NCBI GenBank assembly: GCA_030066245.1
Contig: JASJBY010000015.1
Span: forward strand, 1-24,900
DNA length: 24,900 nt
Source of the DNA: Gammaproteobacteria bacterium
GTDB taxonomy: Bacteria; Pseudomonadota; Gammaproteobacteria; JAABTG01
Direction: 5' to 3'
Below the pieces are notes generated by a model. It searched no databases and had not been told where the DNA came from. It worked only from the letters and a program-made list of their open reading frames with translations. Positions 1 to 6,906 of the stretch are shown piece by piece. Each line of letters starts with the position of its first letter. Positions within the stretch are counted from its first letter, which is position 1. Made by a program: the position numbers and the translations under genes.

Positions 1-536
1 GTTACTGACCTCAGCATGCCATCTCCGGGGTGGGCGAGAGGGAGTCAGTAGTGCCAGCTGAGCGAGAACGGCTCCCAGGTTGGCAGCGCATCAGGAGTGT
101 CGGGGGGCTTTGACTGTCCTCGATACGCTTTGGATTCAGTTTCGATGTTTTTCTTCAACTGCTCCCTAGCGGTCCTGCAGAGTCCAAAGTACAAACTCAC
201 TCGGCTACATGCGCTTGCGCCGTGGCCAGTAGCTGTTGCTATCCTTGGATAAGAAAATTCCTTACCTTGTTCCTGGCAAACTGGGCGAAGACTGAACTAA
301 TCTTTTGAATTATGGCTCTGTGAGTTTCGGTGGGGCGGGCTTGCCCCGCAAGCAGGGCTGTGTTCGTTTGTGTTCCACGTTTGTTCAGCATTCAGAGAGA
401 GGTCTTTATGTTTCAGGCAAGTCAGTTGACGGACAAACGCTGACGAAACAACAAGTACCGCACCATTTACCTCAGCCAACTTGTCAGCGTGGGTATCCGT
501 GTGACTCTTCCATGAGGAAGGAGGGAGGATAACACG
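1..536. other. Non-coding leader region before the cytochrome gene
   Basis: No open frame here has family resemblance or a credible ribosome site. The interval is visibly less GC-rich than the right half of the window. A GC-rich inverted repeat (GGGGC ... GCCCC, about 333-348) lies about 190 bp upstream of the cytochrome start. It probably contains the promoter of the cytochrome gene, but I cannot place convincing -35/-10 boxes. Confidence 0.5.
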
Positions 537-1394
537 ATGACTAGGCAACGCCTTTACTGTAGTAAGGTGATTGTAGGGACAGTGCTGAGTTGTCTTACAG
601 CATTACCATCATTCGCTGACACCTGCGTTGACTGCCACAGCAACCCGGCGTTTCGTGTCCGTGACATTCAACTGTTCCAGTACTTCAACAAATGGCAAGC
701 GTCCACGCATGCGCAGGCTGGTGTAACTTGCGCCAATTGTCATGGCGGAGATCCCACTGCAGCTAAAAAACATGCTGCCCATCCCAAACACTTAGGTTCA
801 AGCGACCCCAAAAGCCGCATCTACTTTCGTAACCTTCCGTCCTCCTGCGGCCAATGTCACCAGGAGGTGGTCAAGTACTTTTACTCCTCAAAGCACTATG
901 AACGCTTACGGGAGGGAGAAGGACCACATTGCGTTACGTGTCACGGGTCAATGAAGGTGGCGATTCCCCAAGTCTGCAGTAAGTCTCCGGGCAGAGCAGC
1001 GTGGGCAGGGCTGCCCTACCATCAACTAACTGAGTCCATCTGTCTCGGCTGCCACGACGGCAAAGGGGCTCCTAATATCATTCCGCAAGCCGAGAGAGCC
1101 TTGAACATGTTGAATTCCGCTAGGGGATACGTAGGTTGGTTCAACGATGAAATTGATGCCGGGCGTAAGCAGGGAGATAGAACTGCTTACGAGATGACTT
1201 ACCGTGGCATTTCATCCCGGTGGCATCGGTTCGACCTCAATGCTACGGAAACGGAGGCGGCGGACCTGGTGGAGAAGCTTCGGGCAATCTACGACGCGGC
1301 TGAAACGACGGAAGTAGCTGGTGCCGAGGTTGCTCCGAGTCTGCCCTCTGACCCGGGGCGGACTCGTCACCGTGAGCCCCTCCGACAACGGTAA
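537..1394 (+). CDS. Secreted pentaheme c-type cytochrome, family uncertain
   Basis: Encodes 285 residues with a Sec signal peptide (hydrophobic stretch about 11-26, likely cleaved after SFA at 27). Five canonical CxxCH haem motifs follow, at residues 30-34, 65-69, 104-108, 132-136 and 169-173, so a periplasmic five-haem electron carrier is expected. The segment from about 185 to 255 has no haem motif and looks helical (YRGISSRWHRFDL), like the C-terminal helices of other multihaem cytochromes. The last roughly 25 residues are Pro/Arg-rich and low in pattern and may be a run-on tail into foreign sequence. The ATG is preceded by GGAGG about 8 bp away. It is the only confident plus-strand gene in the window and has no redox partner gene beside it. 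Family knowledge: such proteins carry electrons between quinol oxidases and terminal reductases. The specific partner or substrate is unknown. Confidence 0.85.
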   Translation: MTRQRLYCSKVIVGTVLSCLTALPSFADTCVDCHSNPAFRVRDIQLFQYFNKWQASTHAQAGVTCANCHGGDPTAAKKHAAHPKHLGSSDPKSRIYFRNLPSSCGQCHQEVVKYFYSSKHYERLREGEGPHCVTCHGSMKVAIPQVCSKSPGRAAWAGLPYHQLTESICLGCHDGKGAPNIIPQAERALNMLNSARGYVGWFNDEIDAGRKQGDRTAYEMTYRGISSRWHRFDLNATETEAADLVEKLRAIYDAAETTEVAGAEVAPSLPSDPGRTRHREPLRQR

Positions 1395-1788
1395 GCGTGA
1401 CCGTGCGGCGAACGTCTTTCAGTTCAACGACCATGAGGGACATGGTCATAGTGCCATCCAAAGGGAAAATGGCTCACGGAAACCGGCGGTCCTAAAAAGA
1501 GAAATACACAGACAGTGTAGCCCGGTAAGGTCGGCCAAGCGACGTGATTGGCGGGTTAGGGTTATCGGGCCGCTCCGCAGCGGAAGAGGCCATAGTGCCC
1601 CGCGACCGCTACGGCGAAAGCAGGCCATGAAGAGCCGTGCGGCCGATGCAGGCGAACGGCGGGCCGGCAGTGAAAGCAGAACGTCAGCGGTGGCGACCTA
1701 ATGCGTGCGTAAGCGGTCGAGCGCAAACAAGATCCGGCGCCGCGCGGGGTCGCGAGCTCCCTCGCAGTTGTTCAGGTTACCCTGGAAG
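1395..1788. other. Gene-free interval with GC-rich inverted repeats
   Basis: Frames are open for stretches but encode Arg/Ser/Pro-rich sequence without recognisable domains. A compact hairpin, CCGCT-ccgc-AGCGG, lies at 1570-1583, inside a GGCC-flanked segment. The block at about 1500-1720 has the texture of structured RNA or of a decayed mobile intron, but I could not identify a domain V or a reverse transcriptase. It separates the cytochrome from the convergent gene on the other strand. Confidence 0.35.
1570..1583. repeat. Short inverted repeat (5-bp stem, 4-nt loop)
   Basis: CCGCT (1570-1574) and AGCGG (1579-1583) flank CCGC. GGCC on each side could extend the pairing. No T-run follows on either strand, so it is not a standard terminator. 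Confidence 0.4.
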
Positions 1789-2304
1789 CTAGACGTCATC
1801 GGCATTACCAAGAAAACTTACCCAGTCAGTGATGGGGGTAATCTGATTCGACATCTTAGCACGCGCCTTTTCAAGCCACGGTGCGACCGGAAGCGTCGCT
1901 GATACATCATCCCACCATTGCTTGCCGCCAGTTGACGAAATAAAGGCCAGACAAATCAAGAGATGGCTCTCATAAAGGTCATTGGACACAAATCCCTTTT
2001 CATGGAGGCGCCTAAGGAGGTCGGTGTGGTCAAATATCCCACAAACATGGCTATGAAATTGTGCACGCTCATCAAGCGAAAGCGATTCGTAGTCGTGAAG
2101 CCCCTTCCTTACCAAAGTCGCGACCTCTGCTCTTGCCCCAAGATTACGAGTAATCTCGTGCCACGACTGAAACCACTCACGCTCTGCTTCGGCCTTGCTG
2201 ATTTTGTTGACTTGACGGAGTTGCGTTGCAAGGTAAACCAAACTGACGACGACGGCGAAAGTTCCAACTATATCGCCTAGTGCCTCTATTGCGCCCCAAT
2301 TCAC
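1789..2304 (-). CDS. Uncharacterised protein with one N-terminal transmembrane helix
   Basis: I do not recognise a named family with certainty. From the GTG at 2304 the product has 171 residues. It opens with a short amphipathic stretch, then one membrane helix (about residues 8-24, IVGTFAVVVSLVYLATQ), then a helical, charged soluble domain of about 140 residues. Proteins with this opening (NWxAIxxxGxIVGxxAVVxSLVYLAxQ) are common as orphans in proteobacterial and marine genomes and have no assigned function. GTG was chosen because AAAGAG lies 6 bp upstream. An ATG at 2358 would add 18 residues of uncharacteristic sequence. Base composition is clearly lower in GC than the core genes, which fits horizontal acquisition. 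It is flanked on both sides by gene-free DNA. Confidence 0.65.
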   Translation of the reverse strand: MNWGAIEALGDIVGTFAVVVSLVYLATQLRQVNKISKAEAEREWFQSWHEITRNLGARAEVATLVRKGLHDYESLSLDERAQFHSHVCGIFDHTDLLRRLHEKGFVSNDLYESHLLICLAFISSTGGKQWWDDVSATLPVAPWLEKARAKMSNQITPITDWVSFLGNADDV

Positions 2305-2701
2305 GATGGACTCTTTGTAACCTATGCAGTTGCGGTCCCTAGACGCTTCCCTGGCCATAACCCAACGAGGTAAGACTGCCGCATAGCCCCCACATCGCTA
2401 GTTTGTTATCGCCCCCTCAAAAAAAAAGCTGCCGCCCGTTGACTGAGTCGCAGAAAAAGCCTCGTCATTGAACGGAGTCATTCTCTGTGGGCTCCATGGA
2501 AGCAATGTGCGAATGAGCACGCAAAACTTCGCTGCGCTTCGACTATCGAAAACAGATGGGTTGCGCCGTAGGCGCACCTCGGGGAGTGCTATTGTCAAAC
2601 ACCGCGAACCGTAGCTTACCTGCATCGATTAGGAAAGGCGAGGGAAAGGATCGAACTACATTCGGGAGCAGCCTAATCACGTCTCGACGGCGTACCCGTG
2701 G

Positions 2702-2722
2702 GTCTCGGTCTCTCGCCGAGAC
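2702..2722. repeat. Hairpin, 7-bp stem
   Basis: GTCTCGG (2702-2708) pairs with CCGAGAC (2716-2722) around a 7-nt loop. It lies 8 bp before the 22-bp palindrome, so the two form adjacent stem-loops. Confidence 0.6.
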
Positions 2723-2730
2723 AGCCTTAG

Positions 2731-2752
2731 CCAGACAGCTGCAGCTGTCTGG
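2731..2752. repeat. Perfect 22-bp palindrome
   Basis: Eleven bases, CCAGACAGCTG, are followed directly by their exact reverse complement, centred on CTGCAG. It could be a dimeric protein operator or a cruciform/hairpin element. No gene start lies immediately beside it, so an operator role is not supported by position. Confidence 0.75.
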
Positions 2753-3308
2753 CGGTTCACCACTGCGAGCCAGTCGTCTCCAAACTGGCCCGCTAATGAC
2801 CGGAAGGGGTCGGCTCCCGCCGGTTCCTGTCCGACAGCGACGGGCCGCTTTCAGTATAAAGCAGGCAACTCAGCGAAACGTTTCTGATTATCCCGTAGCC
2901 GCAACCGCCGCAGTCTCTCGTGCACAGCGGGTGCCGGCTAGTTGAGCGGACTGTCCGTCAAAGTCGACAAACCGTTCGCGTGTCCCGTAGGGGGGGTCGG
3001 GAATAAGCTCTCTGTATCCCATGACCGCGGCTGTTCCCTGCATGAGCACACGGGCTTTTTGAGAAGCCGGCCTGGCCTGGACCGCCAGCCGCGTGCCCAG
3101 CGGAAAGTCGCTGGCGGTATTCAGCATCATGCTGCCCTGAATGACATTCCGCGTTTGCGTGATGTCGTAACCGCAGCAGAATGGTCGGACCGGTAGTTCA
3201 GCGTGAGACAGGCGTCTCGCCGCAGGTGCTGCCGCCTGTCCTGTGATGGCATTCTTCTCCTCCGGGGCGTGTTGGCCATCTATCTGCACTTGGTGAAATC
3301 CACCGACA

Positions 3309-3340
3309 CCCCGCCTCCATATGCCCGGCGGGGCCTTTCC
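3309..3340 (+). terminator. Possible Rho-independent terminator hairpin
   Basis: CCCCGCC (3309-3315) pairs with GGCGGGG (3327-3333) around an 11-nt loop and is followed on the plus strand by CCTTTCC. The stem is strong but the T-tract is short. No confident plus-strand gene ends just upstream, so what it would terminate is unknown. Confidence 0.3.
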
Positions 3341-3438
3341 GCAGCTCCAGGTTACCGGCCCACCGCTGGTATCAAGTTCGCCCTTGACCGGCGACTCGGT
3401 TCAGGGCAACCCTGGCCCCACAGAAGCCGTCGGATTGC

Positions 3439-3735
3439 CTATCCCAACAGGCCGGCGAGCACGATCAGAACAACGAAAGGCAACACGTTCAGGGCAATAC
3501 CAACAAGCCACGCCCACCACGGCGCCAGGCCCCGGGTCGATTCGCGTATCATCAACGTGAGCAGCGATATCAACCCCAAGATCGGCAAGGCCACCGCAAA
3601 GACCGTGGCAACTCCACCGTCATCAGCTCCTTCGGCAAAATGTGCAATCAATGCCAGCACGTTGCCGCCAACACCGGAGACATAGGCGAGGATCAGTCCA
3701 CCAATTACTGCGGCCCTTCGCTTGCGACTTGACAT
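3439..3735 (-). CDS. Small three-helix inner-membrane protein of unknown function
   Basis: The 98-residue product starts with a basic segment (MSSRKRR) and then has three hydrophobic segments, roughly residues 8-30, 43-65 and 72-97. The first and second are joined by a short acidic loop (EGADDGG). The basic N-terminus followed at once by a helix suggests a cytoplasmic N-terminus. AAAGGAGGG is a near-ideal ribosome site. Its spacing (about 8 bp) selects the second of two in-frame ATGs, at 3735; the first, at 3741, sits only 2 bp from it. I do not recognise the family. It stands alone, about 430 bp from the formate dehydrogenase genes, and nothing in the sequence ties it to them. Confidence 0.65.
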   Translation of the reverse strand: MSSRKRRAAVIGGLILAYVSGVGGNVLALIAHFAEGADDGGVATVFAVALPILGLISLLTLMIRESTRGLAPWWAWLVGIALNVLPFVVLIVLAGLLG

Positions 3736-4161
3736 CGACATACCCTCCTTTGGTAACCCGCACTCTCGAGCACATGAGTGAGCCTACCAAATCGTCCGTG
3801 CGCTCGCCCGCCCGGGGCGACCGCCCTGGAAAACGTCTGACCCAGCAACGTCTTCTGCCCGGTAGCGTCTGCGCTCAAGTCCGCCTTTGAGTTTTTGTCT
3901 GTTCGCGCTCTACGGATCTGCAAAGTTCCAAAATCAGGCTACATCCGGCATTTCAGGAAAGTTGCGACAAACTTCGGAGGGAACGAATAGGCGACGCCGT
4001 CCTGCGTGGTCTCCGTCCTAAACCGTGGCAATCCTTCGGAAGCGCTCTGGCGGCTCAGGGAGACACGTCGGGCACACGGATATTCTAAGGACAGGCGCGA
4101 TCGTGGCTCTATGGGGATTTCAGGCGGCGATGCGCCTGGTGGAAACGGCGGGCAATTACTC
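3736..4161. other. Gene-free interval between formate dehydrogenase and the small membrane protein
   Basis: No supportable gene. A small inverted repeat (CAGGCG ... CGCCTG, about 4121-4138) lies 24-41 bp past the fdh catalytic-subunit stop on the minus strand, but without a T-tract, so it is at best a weak terminator. The promoter of the small membrane protein presumably lies near 3750-3850, with no clear boxes. Confidence 0.4.
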
Positions 4162-6906
4162 TCAGACGGCCTCCACCCGGGCCGCGCAGAACTTCAGCTC
4201 CGGGATCTTCCCGAACGGGTCCAGGGCTTGGTTGGTGAGCACGTTTGCGGGTGCTTCCGCATAGCAGAAAGGAATGAACACCATGCCAACGGGCACCGCG
4301 CCGTCGGCCCGGGCGCGCAGCTGCAGGACACCACGGCGGGTCGAGACCTTGATCATGCCGCCCGGCTCAATGTTCATCCGCGCCATGTCGCCGGGCGAGA
4401 GGCTGGCAACGGCTTCGGGCTCCAGCTCGTCGAGCACCACAGCGCGCCGGGTCATCGCGCCTGTATGCCAGTGCTCGAGCTGGCGCCCGGTGGAGAGCAC
4501 CATGGGATAAGCCGCATCGGGCAGCTCGTCCGGTGAGACGATAGCGGCCGGCACCAGCTTGCCGCGACCGTTCGGTGTCGGGAAGCCGTCGCTGAAAACG
4601 ATCTCGTCACCGGGCTCATCCGGGGCACCGCAGGGATAGGTGACGGACTCTTCGGCAGACACGCGCTCCCAGCTGATGTTGTCCAGGGACGGCATGACGC
4701 TTGCCATCTCCGCGTAGATCTCGCTGGGATCGGAGAAGCCCCAGTCGCAGCCGAAGCGCCTGGCGATCTCGTTGGTAATCCACCAGTCCTGGCGCGCATC
4801 TCCCGGCAGCTCCACGGCCTTACGCCCGCGCTGAACCTGGCGGTTGGTGTTGGTGACGGTACCATCCTTCTCGGGCCAAGCCGATGCAGGCAGCACCACA
4901 TCCGCATGGAAGGCGGTCTCTGTGAGAAACAGATCCTGCACCACCAGGTGCTCGAGCTTCGCCAGCGCATCCCGCGCGTGTTGCACGTTGGGATCCGACA
5001 TGGCCGGGTTCTCGCCCATGATGTACATGCCTTTGAGACTGCCGACGTGGATCGCCTCCATGGTCTCCACTACGGTCAGACCTTTCTGCGGATCCAGGGG
5101 CGTCCCCCAGACATCCTCGAAGCGCTGGCGAATATCGCCGTTCTCCACCGACTGATAGTTGGGAAACATCATGGGTATCAAGCCGGCGTCCGAGGCACCC
5201 TGGACATTGTTCTGACCACGCAGTGGGTGCAGGCCGGTACCCGGTCGACCCACCTGCCCGGTGATCAGGGCAAGCGCGATCAGACAGCGACAGTTATCCG
5301 TGCCGTGCACGTGCTGAGACACGCCCATGCCCCAGAAGATGATGGCCGACCTGGCCGTGGCATACTTTCTTGCCACCGTGCGCAGAGTCTCGGCGTCGAT
5401 GCCGCAGATCGGTTCCATCGCCTCGGGCGCGAATGCCTGGATGTGTCTGCTGAGGTTCTCGAAGCCCTCGGTATGGTCCGTCACATAGCGCTGGTTATAG
5501 AGCTTCTCGGTGACGATCACGTTGAGCATAGCGTTCAGCATGGCCACGTCGCTACCGGGCTTGAACTGGAGCATGTGGGTGGCATGGCGTTTGAGCGCGG
5601 TTCCCCGGGGATCCATGACAACCAAGGTGCCCGATTTTGCCGCCTGCTTGAAGTAAGTGGCCGCGACAGGATGATTCTCCGTCGGGTTGGCGCCGATGAC
5701 CATGACCAGGTCCGCGTCCTTGACGGCGCCGAAGGGCGCGCTCACCGCGCCGGAGCCGACGCCTTCCAGGAGCGCGGCCACCGACGAGGCGTGGCACAGG
5801 CGAGTGCAGTGGTCCACATTGTTGGTGCCGAAACCGACGCGCACCAGCTTCTGGAACAGGTAGGCCTCCTCGTTGGAGCACTTGGCCGAACCGAACCCGG
5901 ACAGGGCGCCTCCGCCGTCCCGATCGCGGATCTGCTTCAGGCCGTTGGCCGCCGCATCCAACGCCTCCTCCCAGGTCGCCTCCCGAAAGTGGGTCAAGGG
6001 GTTCTTCGGATCCAGATCCAAATCCCCTCGTTTAGGAGCGTCCTCACGGCGAATCAGGGGCTTCGTCAAGCGCTGCGGGTTGTTGACGTAGTCGAAGCCG
6101 AAGCGGCCCTTCACGCAGAGCCGGTTTTCGTTGGCTGGTCCCGCGCGACCCTGCACGGCAACAATGTTGTTGTCTCTCATCCGGTAGGTCAGCAGGCAGC
6201 CGACACCGCAGAAGGGGCAGACGCTGTCGACCTCGTCAAGGCCATCGCTCGTGCCTATGCCCTTAGCATCCACCAGGGTTGCTGGCATGAGGGCGCCGGT
6301 AGGACAGGCCTGGACGCATTCTCCACAAGCGACACAGGTGCTGACACCCATGGGGTCGTCCTGATCGAAGATGACCTTTGCCTGGTGGCCGCGGTAAGCC
6401 ATGCCGATGACGTCGTTGACCTGAACTTCCCGACAGGCCCGTACGCAAAGACTGCAGTTGATGCAGGCGTCCAGTGCCACTCGCATCGCGGGATGACTGG
6501 CATCGGATGCGAGGATCTCCCCGGCGGCGAGCCGGCTGCCGTCGACACCGAGGCGCTCAGCCCACTGCCAGAAGCGGGAGTTACGGTCATGGGCCACGTC
6601 CCGTGCAGGCTGATCCGTCACCAGGAGTTCCATCACCATGCGCTGGGCCATTCTGGCCCGCTCACTGGCCGTATGAACCTCCATGCCCTCGGTAGGCTTG
6701 CGCAGGCAGGAAGCGGCCAGTACGCGCTCTCCCTTGATCTCTACCATGCAGGCACGGCAATTGCCGTCAGCCCTGTAGCCCGGCTCGGGCAAATAGCACA
6801 GGTGCGGAATATGCGTACCGCACCGCTGGGCGACCTGCCAGATGGTCTCGTGCGGCCACGCCTCCGTCGGCTTGCCATCCAAGCTGAAGCGGATGGTGTC
6901 GGTCAT
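4162..6906 (-). CDS. fdhA: NAD-dependent formate dehydrogenase, catalytic (alpha) subunit, FDH1/FdsA-like
   Basis: Oxidises formate to CO2 at a molybdenum or tungsten bis-pterin site and passes electrons through Fe-S clusters to the flavin subunit. The 914-residue cytoplasmic protein contains: an N-terminal [2Fe-2S] domain (C37, C50, C53, C67); two ferredoxin clusters (C148/151/154/158 and C191/194/197/201); the [4Fe-4S] of the molybdopterin domain (C230, C233, C237, C264); and the pterin domains to the end. The active-site pair is Cys371-His372 (motif TRLCH), a TGC codon, so it is not a selenoprotein. Arg563 in LRGQNNVQG matches the second catalytic residue of the family. The region between the [2Fe-2S] domain and the first ferredoxin cluster lacks the His-Cys3 cluster motif found in NuoG and canonical FdsA. 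ATG 6906 overlaps the upstream gene stop (ATGA). Longer in-frame upstream sequence belongs to that gene. Confidence 0.95.
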   Translation of the reverse strand: MTDTIRFSLDGKPTEAWPHETIWQVAQRCGTHIPHLCYLPEPGYRADGNCRACMVEIKGERVLAASCLRKPTEGMEVHTASERARMAQRMVMELLVTDQPARDVAHDRNSRFWQWAERLGVDGSRLAAGEILASDASHPAMRVALDACINCSLCVRACREVQVNDVIGMAYRGHQAKVIFDQDDPMGVSTCVACGECVQACPTGALMPATLVDAKGIGTSDGLDEVDSVCPFCGVGCLLTYRMRDNNIVAVQGRAGPANENRLCVKGRFGFDYVNNPQRLTKPLIRREDAPKRGDLDLDPKNPLTHFREATWEEALDAAANGLKQIRDRDGGGALSGFGSAKCSNEEAYLFQKLVRVGFGTNNVDHCTRLCHASSVAALLEGVGSGAVSAPFGAVKDADLVMVIGANPTENHPVAATYFKQAAKSGTLVVMDPRGTALKRHATHMLQFKPGSDVAMLNAMLNVIVTEKLYNQRYVTDHTEGFENLSRHIQAFAPEAMEPICGIDAETLRTVARKYATARSAIIFWGMGVSQHVHGTDNCRCLIALALITGQVGRPGTGLHPLRGQNNVQGASDAGLIPMMFPNYQSVENGDIRQRFEDVWGTPLDPQKGLTVVETMEAIHVGSLKGMYIMGENPAMSDPNVQHARDALAKLEHLVVQDLFLTETAFHADVVLPASAWPEKDGTVTNTNRQVQRGRKAVELPGDARQDWWITNEIARRFGCDWGFSDPSEIYAEMASVMPSLDNISWERVSAEESVTYPCGAPDEPGDEIVFSDGFPTPNGRGKLVPAAIVSPDELPDAAYPMVLSTGRQLEHWHTGAMTRRAVVLDELEPEAVASLSPGDMARMNIEPGGMIKVSTRRGVLQLRARADGAVPVGMVFIPFCYAEAPANVLTNQALDPFGKIPELKFCAARVEAV

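Larger units (their letters stand above)
2305..3438. other. Long gene-free accessory stretch with palindromes
   Basis: About 1.1 kb without a supportable gene. Several frames stay open for 75-160 codons on both strands, but none has a convincing ribosome site, a domain or composition matching the real genes. Inverted repeats cluster here: about 2559-2578 (GGTTGCGCC ... GGCGCACC), 2702-2722, a perfect 22-bp palindrome at 2731-2752, 3309-3333 and 3402-3414. The interval could be decayed mobile-element DNA or contain unannotated structured RNA. Confidence 0.4.

Noticed and set aside
1400..1720. Group II intron
   Set aside because: A GTGCG at 1403 and structured GC-rich sequence are suggestive, but there is no domain V hairpin and no reverse transcriptase frame anywhere in the interval.
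2340..2410. Integron attC site next to the orphan gene
   Set aside because: ACCCAAC and GTTGGGT-like core sites are present, but the partner end (ATAACAAAC) does not pair well, the inner sites do not match, and there is no attC after the gene stop and no integrase in the window.
5794..5796. Selenocysteine in the formate dehydrogenase active site
   Set aside because: The codon is TGC (Cys), not TGA, and the frame is continuous.
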